The notes under the pieces were generated by a model. It had not been told where the DNA came from and did not search any database. It saw nothing but the letters and a program-made list of their open reading frames with translations. From an uncultured Prevotella sp. (GTDB lineage Bacteria > Bacteroidota > Bacteroidia > Bacteroidales > Bacteroidaceae): 36,052 bases of DNA. The position numbers and the translations under genes were made by a program. Where the stretch lies: positions 1 to 36,052 of the forward strand of contig ONHQ01000032.1 in NCBI GenBank assembly GCA_900317685.1, written 5' to 3'. Positions 17,174 through 25,157 of this stretch are shown here, piece by piece (position 1 is the first letter of the stretch; the number at the start of each line of letters is the position of its first letter).

Positions 17174-18055
17174 CTACTTCACTCTGTCAAGCAGGCTCTG
17201 TGGCAGCTTAGGCATGGCACCAGGCTGAGTGCAGACAAAGGCACTGACCTCAACAGCGAGCTTGTGGGCTTCCTTGATAGGCATACCGGCAAGGATGGCA
17301 GAGGCAAAAGAGCCTGTGAAGCTGTCGCCGGCACCTACCGTGTCGTCCACCTCCACCTTGGGTGTAGGCTGATAGCTCTTCACGCCGGGCGCAAAGACGT
17401 AACTGCCGTTGGTGCCGCAGGTGAGCACGAGCATCTTCAGGTTGTACTTGCCGAGGATGAGATAGCACTTGTTCTCGATGTCGAGACCGGGGTAGCCGAA
17501 GAGACGACCGATGGTGACAAGTTCCTCATCGTTGATCTTCAGGATGTCGCAAGCTTTGAGACTCTCCTGTATGATCTCCTTGGTGTAGAAGTTCTGGCGC
17601 AGGTTGATGTCGAAGATCTTCAAACAACTCATCGGCGTGGTGTCGAGGAAGCGGTGGATCGTGTCGCGCGAGATCTTGTTGCGCTGAGCCAGTGAACCAA
17701 AACATACGCAACCGCAGTGCTTGGCTACGTTCTCAATCTCAGGTGTGAAGGGAATGTTGTCCCAAGCCACGTTTTGTTTGATGTCGTAGGTAGGTACTCC
17801 TTCTTCATCGAGTTCCACCTGTACGGTACCTGTTGGGTAGTCTACACGCGGCATGACATACTTCAGATGCTTCTCGTCGAACTCTTTGAGTGTTTGATCA
17901 CCTAATGCATCGTTTCCAATAGCACTGATTGCATAGGCATCATTACCAAATTGGCTGGCATGATAAGCGAAATTAGCGGGTGCACCACCCAACTTGCTGC
18001 CGTCGGGCAGGCAATCCCACAAGGCCTCACCGAGGCCGACAATGACTTTGTTCAT
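17174..18055 (-). CDS. scrK: Fructokinase, PfkB family
   Basis: 293 residues, typical for PfkB sugar kinases. The substrate-binding GG motif is at LGGAPANFAYH (22-32). The ATP/anion-hole motif DDTVGAGDSFTGSF (237-250) contains catalytic Asp244. NLRQNFY and KINDEEL are also standard for fructokinases. It phosphorylates cytoplasmic fructose, most likely to fructose-6-phosphate, feeding glycolysis. It follows the permease gene by 9 bp, so uptake and phosphorylation are made together. In the well-studied Bacteroides thetaiotaomicron fructan locus a fructokinase and permease are paired in the same way. A terminator hairpin lies downstream. Confidence 0.93.
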   Translation of the reverse strand: MNKVIVGLGEALWDCLPDGSKLGGAPANFAYHASQFGNDAYAISAIGNDALGDQTLKEFDEKHLKYVMPRVDYPTGTVQVELDEEGVPTYDIKQNVAWDNIPFTPEIENVAKHCGCVCFGSLAQRNKISRDTIHRFLDTTPMSCLKIFDINLRQNFYTKEIIQESLKACDILKINDEELVTIGRLFGYPGLDIENKCYLILGKYNLKMLVLTCGTNGSYVFAPGVKSYQPTPKVEVDDTVGAGDSFTGSFASAILAGMPIKEAHKLAVEVSAFVCTQPGAMPKLPQSLLDRVK

Positions 18056-18064
18056 AGTTATTAT

Positions 18065-19243
18065 TTATTTGACGTTCTTGATATAGGTAAACAGATAAGC
18101 TACTCCTACGGCCATGACGAGCACGGCACCGGCTTGTCCCATGGCATCAGAGGCAAAGCCCATGATAAGCGGGAAGACCGTACCACCGAAGAGTCCCATG
18201 ATCATCAGACCACTGACCTCATTTTGTTTGTCAGGCACACTCTGCAAAGCTTGAGCGAAGACGAGTGAGAAGACATTGCTGTTGCCGTAGCCTACAAGTG
18301 CGATGGCAATATACAGTACAAGTTTGGTGGTTCCAAAGAACAGTCCGCACATCGAAAGGGCCATCATCGTGATGGAGATGACAAAGAACAGCCGGTTGTT
18401 GACCACACGCAGGAAGAAAGAGCCTGTCAGACAGCCGAGCGTACGGAAGATAAAGTAAAGCGACGTTGCGAAGGCGGCATCGTTGAGCGTCATTCCCAGT
18501 CGTTCCATGAGAATTTTCGGTGCTGTCGTGTTGGTGCCTACATCGATACCCACGTGACACATGATGCCGATGAAGCTCAGCAGCACGATGGGCTTACCCA
18601 GCAGGCGGAAGCATGCCGCAAACTGCTTGCCTACAGTTGGCGAAGTCTCCCCGGCAAAGGCAGGACCTTCTTCCTCAATGGGTGTAGAGAGCAGGAACAG
18701 CGAGGCGGCGATACCGATAATCATATAGATTGGGAAGAGCACACGCCAGCCGAGACCGAAGGAGGGGATGGCCTGAGTAGCACCCCAAGCAGCGATATAG
18801 GGAGCCATGAACGAGGCGATAGCCTTGACAAACTGGCCAAAGGTGAGCGTGGAGGCGAGGTGGCCGCCGCGAACCACTGTGGCTACGAGAGGGTTGAGCG
18901 AGGTCTGCATGAGCGCGTTGCCGATACCCAAAAGAGAGAAGCTGACAAGCATCAGACCAAAACTCTCACCGAAGAGCGGCAACAAGAGCGACACCACGGT
19001 GACGATGAGTGAGAGCAAAACGGTCTTCTTGCGTCCGATCTTGTTCATCAGCACACCGGTCGGCACGGAGAAGATGAGAAACCAGAAGAATACCAGAGAA
19101 GGGAAGATGTTGGCAGTGGCATCATTGAGTCCCAAGTCCTTCTTCACAAAATTCGATGCGATGCCCACCAGGTCGACGAAGCCCATGGCAAAGAAGCAAA
19201 GCATGACACTGGCCAAAGCCAGCTTGTTGATCTTGTTGTTCAT
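18065..19243 (-). CDS. MFS sugar permease of the FHS (FucP-like) type
   Basis: 392 residues with about 12 hydrophobic membrane segments. The loop NKIGRKKTVLLS (about 67-78) is the major-facilitator motif between helices 2 and 3. The N-terminus LALASVMLCFFAMGFVD and segments such as GIGNALMQTSLNPLVA are typical of the fucose/glucose/galactose:H+ symporter group. It probably carries fructose across the inner membrane, as inferred from the fructokinase gene 9 bp downstream. It is the first gene of its operon. The upstream gap (19244-19446) holds a weak -7 box and a motif shared with the susC operon. Confidence 0.88.
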   Translation of the reverse strand: MNNKINKLALASVMLCFFAMGFVDLVGIASNFVKKDLGLNDATANIFPSLVFFWFLIFSVPTGVLMNKIGRKKTVLLSLIVTVVSLLLPLFGESFGLMLVSFSLLGIGNALMQTSLNPLVATVVRGGHLASTLTFGQFVKAIASFMAPYIAAWGATQAIPSFGLGWRVLFPIYMIIGIAASLFLLSTPIEEEGPAFAGETSPTVGKQFAACFRLLGKPIVLLSFIGIMCHVGIDVGTNTTAPKILMERLGMTLNDAAFATSLYFIFRTLGCLTGSFFLRVVNNRLFFVISITMMALSMCGLFFGTTKLVLYIAIALVGYGNSNVFSLVFAQALQSVPDKQNEVSGLMIMGLFGGTVFPLIMGFASDAMGQAGAVLVMAVGVAYLFTYIKNVK

Positions 19244-19324
19244 GTCTTTATTAATTTAGGTTTTTTGTTCTATATCATTAAAGACCGCCTTCGTTAAAAA
19301 AGGACTATCCTTTAATTGCTGGCA

Positions 19325-19332
19325 CGAAATTA
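19325..19332 (-). promoter_or_regulatory. Weak -7 box of the permease-fructokinase operon
   Basis: TAATTTCG on the minus strand departs by one base from TAnnTTTG, and no -33 was found. Support comes mainly from its spacing: it lies exactly 55 bp from the motif at 19388-19402, as the susC -7 box does from its copy. Confidence 0.4.
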
Positions 19333-19387
19333 CGAAAACAATTTCAATGTTATGTTATGCATTCATACAAATGCTGTAACTTTTTCG

Positions 19388-19402
19388 ACATGTATCAATA
19401 TT
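19388..19402. promoter_or_regulatory. Candidate regulator site upstream of the permease operon
   Basis: ACATGTATCAATATT differs by one base from the site upstream of susC. It lies between the stop codon of the hybrid regulator gene and the permease gene, where that regulator would be expected to act. Confidence 0.5.
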
Positions 19403-19446
19403 TCCATCGAATGAAACAATTGTTAAGTCTTTCGATACCCTTAAAC

Positions 19447-21675
19447 TTACTCTTTTGCGTCTTCCTTGATGTCTGTTGGGTATTTGCCGTATTGCTTCTT
19501 GAAGCAGGAAGAGAAATAGCCCGGCGTGCCGAAGCCTACCTCATAGGCCACTTCTGCCACAGTTTTATCGGTGGCTTTGAGCAGTTTCATGGCCCGTTTG
19601 AGGCGCATCTCTTTCAGCAGTTCTACGGGCGACATACCCGTCATCGCCTTCACCTTACGATAGAGTTGCACACGGCTGATGCCCATGTCGGCTCCAAGAT
19701 CATCCATCTTCAGCTTCATATTACTCATATTCTTCAGGATAGCCTGGCGCAGCGTGTCCATAAACATCTTGTCGGGCGTGCTGAGTTTTTCCTCTTGTTC
19801 ATGGCTCTCCGTCGTTTGTTGCTTCTCTGCGGCAAAGATTTCTTTGAGCTTCTGTCGGTTAGCGAGCAGACTGGCAATATGGGCGAGAAGCACTTCAGCG
19901 CTGAAAGGTTTGGTGAGATAGGCATCGGCACCTTGGCTGAGTCCTTCGGCCTGCTGCTGTTCTGAACTGCGCGCGGTGAGCAGGATGACGGGAATATGAC
20001 TGGTCAAGGGTTCGGCTTTCAGTTTGGCGCAAAACGTCAGTCCGTCCATCACTGGCATCATCACGTCGCTGATGATCAGGTCGGGCACACTCTCGCGGGC
20101 CAGCTTCCAACCGCTCTGCCCGTCGCTGGCCTCAAGCACGTAATAGCGGTCGAGGAGCAGCGTGCGCAGGTAGTGGCGCATGTCATCGTTGTCGTCGACG
20201 ATCAGCACCGTAGCGAGTTCGTCGCTTTGATCACGCACCACAAGGTCGTGCTGACCGTCCTGTACCGACCGCCGGCTGATGGCGTGCACGTCATCGGACT
20301 GCGCCTCTTTGATCATCTTTTGCGTTTCCTTTTGGAATTGCAGCACGTCGGTGACGAGATGCAACAGCTGTTCGGCGTTGCGCCTTACGATGTCGAGCAA
20401 CTCATGGTCGCTCTCGCTGAGTGTCTTGCTCTCGCTGAGTCGCTGCAGTGGACCGTTGATGAGCGTCAGCGGTGTGCGCAGTTGGTGGCTCGCATTGGTG
20501 TAGAAGCGGTTTTGTTCTTCGCTGAGCTCCTTCATCCGGTGGTTGGCCCGGCGTGTAAAGACGATGGCCCGCCATACGAGCAACACGGCAACCAATAGTA
20601 TCAGTGCCACGACGAGCGAAACAAAGAGCAGGGTGCGCTGCACGTGATAGAGTCCCAAGTAATCCTCTAACTTATTCTGAATGGTGATCAGGTATTGGCT
20701 TTGCCGCATCATCTCGTTGGCGTTGATGGCGATCTCTCCGACATTTTGCGGCGTGACCACGATGCTCTTGATGATGTTCGTACGCTTATAGGGCTTGTGC
20801 TCAAGGATTCTCAGTGCCAGGGCAATAATCTCTTCGCCGTGCGTAGGATAGATATAACTGGCGGCGAGCTTTCCCTGTTGTATGGCGTCAATACCTTCGC
20901 CGGGCAGTGCATCGATACCGAGGAAGTAGATGCTTTTCTCTTTTCCAAGTTCTTTGGCAGCCTTGTAAGCACCGAAAGAAGCCAAGTCGCTTTGGCAGAA
21001 GACAACGTCGAGCGGTTTACCTGCCTGCAACCACTTTTTCGTGGCAGCGTAGGAGTCTTCCAACGACCAGTTAGTTTTGATATGTTGGAAATCCAGTTCC
21101 GGGTGCTTCTTCATCACGCTGGAGAAGCCTTGGTAGCGCTCGCGGTCGGGCGACATCACCAGTTGTCCGGTGATCTCCAACACTACCGGGCGTCGGCCCA
21201 CGTGTATACTGTCGCGACAAAGACGTGCAGCATACGTGCCGATGGCGCGTCCTGCCTCCACGTTGTCGCCGCCGATATAGGCCGTGTAGTCGTTTGATGA
21301 AGTCTTCCGCTCGAAGAGGATGACGGGGATTCCGTATTTCTTTGCCCGTTCCACGCAGGGTGACAGTGGCTTATATTCGTTTGGTGAGATGACGAGCAAG
21401 TCCACGCCGGCATCGATGAGGCTGTCGATCTGCTGCCGCTGTTGCTCGGTGTTGTTGTCAGCATTGGTGATACACACCTTCACGTCGGTGTCGTAGAGAT
21501 GTTGTGCGGACAGCATCTCGTTGTTGACTTTGTCGCGCCAGCGTCCGCCGACACATTGCGATACACCTATTTTATATTTATAGGAGGCGCGCGGCGTGCA
21601 ACCCGTGATGAGCAAGAGCGTCATCAGAGAAATGAGAAGCAGTTGGTTTATCAGTATCGTCTTAGGTTTCTTCAT
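19447..21675 (-). CDS. Hybrid two-component regulator with sugar-binding sensor, no ATPase domain seen
   Basis: 742 residues. The N-terminus (1-26) ends in LLITGC, a lipobox-like signal or anchor. A type I periplasmic binding protein fold covers about 33-330 (YKIGVSQCVGGRWRD; IDAGVDLLVISPNE; FCQSDLASFGAYKAA). One membrane helix (347-370) leads to a HisKA dimerisation helix with His397 in NASHQLRTPL. A linker of about 37 residues follows, then a receiver domain (about 488-605; Asp494/495, phospho-acceptor Asp537, Lys589) and an AraC DNA-binding domain (about 650-738). The HATPase_c domain normally found between HisKA and receiver is absent: no N-box, DxGxG or GxGxG was seen. Fructose-sensing regulators of Bacteroides fructan loci have this kind of sensor. 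It probably activates both nearby operons. It begins 42 bp after the dciA-like gene and may be co-transcribed with it. Confidence 0.88.
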   Translation of the reverse strand: MKKPKTILINQLLLISLMTLLLITGCTPRASYKYKIGVSQCVGGRWRDKVNNEMLSAQHLYDTDVKVCITNADNNTEQQRQQIDSLIDAGVDLLVISPNEYKPLSPCVERAKKYGIPVILFERKTSSNDYTAYIGGDNVEAGRAIGTYAARLCRDSIHVGRRPVVLEITGQLVMSPDRERYQGFSSVMKKHPELDFQHIKTNWSLEDSYAATKKWLQAGKPLDVVFCQSDLASFGAYKAAKELGKEKSIYFLGIDALPGEGIDAIQQGKLAASYIYPTHGEEIIALALRILEHKPYKRTNIIKSIVVTPQNVGEIAINANEMMRQSQYLITIQNKLEDYLGLYHVQRTLLFVSLVVALILLVAVLLVWRAIVFTRRANHRMKELSEEQNRFYTNASHQLRTPLTLINGPLQRLSESKTLSESDHELLDIVRRNAEQLLHLVTDVLQFQKETQKMIKEAQSDDVHAISRRSVQDGQHDLVVRDQSDELATVLIVDDNDDMRHYLRTLLLDRYYVLEASDGQSGWKLARESVPDLIISDVMMPVMDGLTFCAKLKAEPLTSHIPVILLTARSSEQQQAEGLSQGADAYLTKPFSAEVLLAHIASLLANRQKLKEIFAAEKQQTTESHEQEEKLSTPDKMFMDTLRQAILKNMSNMKLKMDDLGADMGISRVQLYRKVKAMTGMSPVELLKEMRLKRAMKLLKATDKTVAEVAYEVGFGTPGYFSSCFKKQYGKYPTDIKEDAKE

Positions 21676-21717
21676 GTGGCTTAAGTCTAATATAGGTGTT
21701 TCCGGACGTGGTGCTCA

Positions 21718-22008
21718 TCAGTAGACCCTTACGTCGCTGATGACCGAGGATCCGACGGCATCGTTGAGGCGTCGGGTGATCTGTGTGTGCATCATGCTGA
21801 GGTCTTGCCGCAGTGCCGGGTTGTCGATTTTCACGTGCAGCACTTGGTTGCGGATGAACTTTTCGCGGGTATAGTCCGAGATCATGTGTCCCATGACCTC
21901 ATCCCACGCCTCCACGATGCGTCGCTGTAGCAGAGGTGTCTCCAGTCCTTCCTTTCTGAGCATTTCCTTCAGCAGGTCGCCAATCGGTTTTACTTCGCGC
22001 TTAAACAT
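21718..22008 (-). CDS. DciA-like (DUF721) protein
   Basis: 96 residues of the small DUF721/DciA type: IGDLLKEMLRKEGLE, IVEAWDEVMG and LHVKIDNPALRQDLSM match the conserved core. DciA proteins help load the replicative helicase DnaB in bacteria without DnaC. The gene lies downstream of recF on the same strand, a common pairing. The 115-bp gap to recF is filled with short repeats. The name is a family inference; this copy is short and consists of the conserved domain only. Confidence 0.75.
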   Translation of the reverse strand: MFKREVKPIGDLLKEMLRKEGLETPLLQRRIVEAWDEVMGHMISDYTREKFIRNQVLHVKIDNPALRQDLSMMHTQITRRLNDAVGSSVISDVRVY

Positions 22009-22010
22009 AT

Positions 22011-22133
22011 ATTCAATGATGAATGTTGAATGTTGAATGATGAGTTATTCCCATGATGAATGTTGAATGATGAGTGATGAATGGTTTCAACATTGTAATC
22101 ATTCAACATTCATCACTCAACACTCAACATTGT
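22011..22133. repeat. Simple direct and inverted repeats between recF and the dciA-like gene
   Basis: Strings such as ATGAATGTTGAATGATGAG recur directly at about 22018-22078. They also recur inverted as CATTCAACATTCATCACTCA and similar at about 22100-22130. The two halves can fold into a long imperfect hairpin. The inverted half overlaps the last codons of recF (stop at 22124). It may lower read-through from recF to the downstream gene. Confidence 0.65.
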
Positions 22134-23224
22134 GTAGCATTTCCGTCCTCCACATGAAAGAGTTTATAGTCTTCGCCGACATGCTGTAAGATGTGATCGA
22201 GATGGTCGCGGTTGGTGTCCGTGATGAAGATCTGGCCGTAGTCTGGTCTGGCCACGAGCTTGATGATCTGTTCCACCCGTCGGGCATCAAGCTTGTCAAA
22301 GATGTCGTCGAGCAGCAACAGTGGCGTGGTGCCCGAGGCCGTCTTCTTCAGAAACGAGAACTGTGCGAGTTTCAGTGCCAGCACATAGGTCTTCGTCTGT
22401 CCCTGGCTTGCCTCGCGTCGCATGGGATAGCCGTCAAGGAGCATCTCCAAGTCGTCGCGGTGAATGCCGTGGAGCGAATAGCCCACAGCACGGTCTCGCA
22501 TACGGTCGCGGCGGATCACATCGAGCAAAGGACCACGCTGTCCGTGAGAGACATAGTGCAGTGACACCGTCTCGTGGTGATCGGAGAGAGTGTCATAGAT
22601 CTGTTGAAACACCGGCGTCATCTCTTCCACAAACTGGCTGCGCTTGTGAAAAACTTCTTCTCCGGCCGAAGCCATCTCCTCTTCCCATAGGTCCATGAGC
22701 GAGGCATCGGGCTCCGTTTCCATCTTCAGCAAGGCGTTGCGCTGCTGCAAGGCTTTGTTGTAGCGTGTCAGCGCGTCCATATAAGTATGGTCATACTGCG
22801 CGATGACCACGTCCATGAGCCGTCGCCGCTCCTCGCTCGTACCGCTGACCAAGCTGTTGTCCGATGGCGTGACAAAGATGAGCGGTATGAGTCCGATATG
22901 TGCCGAGAGCTTCTTATAGTCCTTGTGGTTGCGCTTGAACTGCTTATGTCGTCCGCGTTTCATGGCCGCGTAGATGTTCTCCTGCTGTCCCTCGTCTCCC
23001 TCATAGTCGCCCTCAATGACAAAGAACTCCTGGTCATGGTTGATCACCTGTGAGTCGATGTTGGTGAAGTTGCTGTGGCAGAACGAGAGAAAATAGACCG
23101 CGTCGAGGATGTTGGTCTTGCCTTCACCGTTGTTGCCGATGAAGCAGTTCACCTTTGGCGAGAGCTCCAGCGCAGTGCTCTTTATGTTCTTATAATTGAT
23201 GATTGATATCTTCTTCAGTCTCAT
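22124..23224 (-). CDS. recF: DNA replication and repair protein RecF
   Basis: 366 residues, normal for RecF. The N-terminus LKKISIINYKNIKSTALELS is typical. The Walker A motif GNNGEGKT is at 30-37, and the Walker B/D-loop region LLLLDDIFDKLDARR lies near the C-terminus. RecF is an SMC-like ATPase that helps load RecA at DNA gaps through RecO and RecR. It is transcribed from a -7 box at 23267-23274. The last codons fall inside a repeat tract, so the C-terminal residues NATQC may not be conserved. Confidence 0.95.
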   Translation of the reverse strand: MRLKKISIINYKNIKSTALELSPKVNCFIGNNGEGKTNILDAVYFLSFCHSNFTNIDSQVINHDQEFFVIEGDYEGDEGQQENIYAAMKRGRHKQFKRNHKDYKKLSAHIGLIPLIFVTPSDNSLVSGTSEERRRLMDVVIAQYDHTYMDALTRYNKALQQRNALLKMETEPDASLMDLWEEEMASAGEEVFHKRSQFVEEMTPVFQQIYDTLSDHHETVSLHYVSHGQRGPLLDVIRRDRMRDRAVGYSLHGIHRDDLEMLLDGYPMRREASQGQTKTYVLALKLAQFSFLKKTASGTTPLLLLDDIFDKLDARRVEQIIKLVARPDYGQIFITDTNRDHLDHILQHVGEDYKLFHVEDGNATQC

Positions 23225-23266
23225 AATTCAGTGGGCTCTATTGAGCATTCTCTTGCCTTACATGTG

Positions 23267-23274
23267 CAAAGATA
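23267..23274 (-). promoter_or_regulatory. -7 box of recF
   Basis: The minus strand reads TATCTTTG, a full match to TAnnTTTG, about 40 bp before the start codon. No strong -33 was found. Confidence 0.5.
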
Positions 23275-23338
23275 AGAGTTTTGAAGCTAAAAAGCGAAAA
23301 AAGAGTCGTATAAATTTTAGTATTCGAGGGAAAATTGC

Positions 23339-23346
23339 TAATTTTG
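23339..23346 (+). promoter_or_regulatory. -7 box of the TPR-ribH operon
   Basis: TAATTTTG fits TAnnTTTG. A weak TTTA lies about 20 bp upstream. The ATG at 23434 is about 80 bp downstream of the expected start of transcription. Confidence 0.5.
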
Positions 23347-23433
23347 TACCGATATATTGCGCCGTGTCCGCTGGAGATGGTGCAGCTGTGTATCTTCAAC
23401 TATCAATGAAATAACAAAAATCATTTCAAATAA

Positions 23434-24126
23434 ATGGCAAACAACAACGGTCAGGCAACATTTGACGCTGCCTTTAAGTCACAAGAGTTTTTCGACAAGA
23501 ACAAGAAGATTTTACTGGGTGTTATCATCGCAGTGTTAGTCATTGTCGCAGGATATTTCTGCTATAGCACGTTTATCGGCGGTCCCCGGGAGGAGAAAGC
23601 CAGTACTGCATTGGCTCGTGGTCAGGAGTACTTCAATGCCGAGCAGTTCGACAAGGCCCTCAATGGTGATGGCGCAGGCTACAGTGGCTTTGTGAAGATT
23701 GCCGATGACTACAGTTCTACTGATGCCGGCAACCTTGCCAAGCTCTATGCCGGACTGAGCTATGCTTATCTGGGCAAGTGGAACGATGCCGTGAAGTATC
23801 TTGAGGACTACTCTCCCAAGGGCGACGCTATGGTTAGCCCCGCTGCTATCGAGGCTTTGGGCAACGCCTATGCTCATGTGGGACAGATCGACAAGGCGGT
23901 GAGCAAGCTTCAGGAGGCTGCTGACAAAGCCGACGACAAGGCCGAGGACGGCACCAACAACAGTCTGTCTCCCATCTTCCGTCTGCAGGCCGGCGAGCTG
24001 CTGGAGTCTCAGGGCAAGAAGGCTGACGCGCTGAAAGTCTATCAGGACATCAAGAAAAAGTATGTCAACTCTCAGCTTGTTCAGAGCAACGAGATTGACA
24101 AATATATTGAGAGAGCCAGCATCTAA
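23434..24126 (+). CDS. Tetratricopeptide-repeat inner-membrane protein
   Basis: 230 residues. After a cytoplasmic N-terminus a single membrane helix (about 27-48, ILLGVIIAVLVIVAGYFCYS) anchors the protein. The rest consists of TPR-like helical hairpins (KLYAGLSYAYLGKWNDAVKYL; EALGNAYAHVGQIDKAVSKL; RLQAGELLESQGKKADALKV) facing the periplasm. The layout resembles YfgM, an ancillary factor of the Sec translocon and BamB pathway. A general scaffold role is the safest statement. It starts an operon with ribH, 41 bp downstream. Confidence 0.8.
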   Translation: MANNNGQATFDAAFKSQEFFDKNKKILLGVIIAVLVIVAGYFCYSTFIGGPREEKASTALARGQEYFNAEQFDKALNGDGAGYSGFVKIADDYSSTDAGNLAKLYAGLSYAYLGKWNDAVKYLEDYSPKGDAMVSPAAIEALGNAYAHVGQIDKAVSKLQEAADKADDKAEDGTNNSLSPIFRLQAGELLESQGKKADALKVYQDIKKKYVNSQLVQSNEIDKYIERASI

Positions 24127-24167
24127 TGGCACTTTCGCCACGTTAGGAGGAATTAGCTAAACATATT

Positions 24168-24644
24168 ATGGCTACAGCATTACATCATTTATCTGATTAC
24201 GATACAGCCAGCGTACCCGATGCCAGCAACATGTGCTTCGGTATCGTTGTCGCTGAGTGGAACAAGGACATCACGGGCGCACTGCTCGATGGTTGCGTGT
24301 CTACGCTTGAGAAGCATGGCGCACTGCCGGAGAACATCCACGTCAAGACGGTGCCCGGAAGCTTCGAGCTCGTCTATGGCGCACAGCAGTTGTGTAAGAA
24401 CGACGGCTTCGACGCCATCATCATTCTGGGTAGTGTCATTCGTGGCGATACGCCGCACTTCGACTATATCTGCCAGGGTGTCACCTTTGGCATTTCCCGT
24501 CTCAATGCCACACAAAACATTCCTGTGATCTTTGGACTGCTGACCACTGACGATCATCAGCAGGCAGTAGACCGCAGTGGCGGCAAGCTCGGCAACAAAG
24601 GCGATGAGTGCGCCGTCGATGCCATCAAAATGGCTAAGTTCTAA
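24168..24644 (+). CDS. ribH: 6,7-dimethyl-8-ribityllumazine synthase
   Basis: 158 residues, the usual length. Motifs are FGIVVAEWN (24-32, with substrate-stacking Trp31), [12 protein letters not shown] (62-73) and [15 protein letters not shown] (88-102) with the catalytic His97. It joins 5-amino-6-ribitylaminouracil with 3,4-dihydroxybutanone phosphate in the penultimate step of riboflavin synthesis. It forms oligomeric shells in the cytoplasm. It lies between the TPR gene and a small unknown gene; the three end at a strong terminator. No other riboflavin gene is in the window and no FMN riboswitch was seen upstream. Confidence 0.96.
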   Translation: MATALHHLSDYDTASVPDASNMCFGIVVAEWNKDITGALLDGCVSTLEKHGALPENIHVKTVPGSFELVYGAQQLCKNDGFDAIIILGSVIRGDTPHFDYICQGVTFGISRLNATQNIPVIFGLLTTDDHQQAVDRSGGKLGNKGDECAVDAIKMAKF

Positions 24645-24672
24645 TGGGTAAATATCATTTTCAGCAGACGTT

Positions 24673-25053
24673 ATGATTCTCTACGATCTTTTGCAGGCCT
24701 ATCGTTTCGACGAGATCATGGCCACTATTAATAATATGTATCCCGGCACATCGGGCTACCGTGACCAGCTCCGCCTGGCTTACGATCTGTTGCTGAACAT
24801 GCGCCCCGTGCCCTCCAAGAAGCCGATTCGTTTTAAGATCATTGACGGACCCGGCGATCTGAAGTATATGGGAGCAGAAGACCGCGACTTCAACACCACA
24901 TGGGAGGTATGCCTCGGCAAGAACCTCGTCAGAGAGAAGGGCGTAGACCTCACCGACGACGAGCTCGTCGCCAACTGTCTGGTCAACATCTGCTTCATAG
25001 CCCGTCATCCAAAGGCTTTCGACAAGGCCTTTGATGAGCTGCATCAAGAGTGA
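24673..25053 (+). CDS. Small conserved-looking protein of unknown function
   Basis: 126 residues, not recognised with confidence. The sequence is well formed: MILYDLLQAYRFDEIMATI, then YRDQLRLAYDLLLNMRP, IRFKIIDGPGD and DLTDDELVANCLVNICFIAR. It has no signal peptide or membrane segment, so it is probably cytoplasmic. The helical start and end with a beta-rich middle suggest a small mixed domain. It lies 28 bp after ribH and before a terminator, so it belongs to that operon. No function can be inferred from the neighbours. Confidence 0.75.
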   Translation: MILYDLLQAYRFDEIMATINNMYPGTSGYRDQLRLAYDLLLNMRPVPSKKPIRFKIIDGPGDLKYMGAEDRDFNTTWEVCLGKNLVREKGVDLTDDELVANCLVNICFIARHPKAFDKAFDELHQE

Positions 25054-25074
25054 CATCCTTTATCTTTCTTCTTA

Positions 25075-25106
25075 AAATCAGGGTAGGAGAAATCCTATCC
25101 TGATTT
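25075..25106 (+). terminator. Rho-independent-type terminator of the ribH operon
   Basis: A 14-bp stem (25075-25088 with 25093-25106, one G-T pair) closes on a GAAA tetraloop and is followed by ATTTTCAT. Confidence 0.75.
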
Positions 25107-25144
25107 ATTTTCATATATGAATCCCTTTCATTCTTATAATTTGC

Positions 25145-25152
25145 TAACTTTG
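25145..25152 (+). promoter_or_regulatory. -7 box of the DHH phosphoesterase gene
   Basis: TAACTTTG followed by C matches the full consensus and ends only 5 bp before the ATG at 25158. The transcript would have almost no 5' leader. Confidence 0.55.
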
Positions 25153-25157
25153 CAATC

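Noticed and set aside
23196-23414. 72-codon open frame between recF and the TPR gene
   Set aside because: It overlaps the divergent promoters of both genes and has no protein-like composition.
24145-24150. AGGAGG as a strong ribosome binding site for ribH
   Set aside because: It lies 17 bp before the ATG, too far for normal use, and Bacteroidota depend little on Shine-Dalgarno pairing. It is probably chance.
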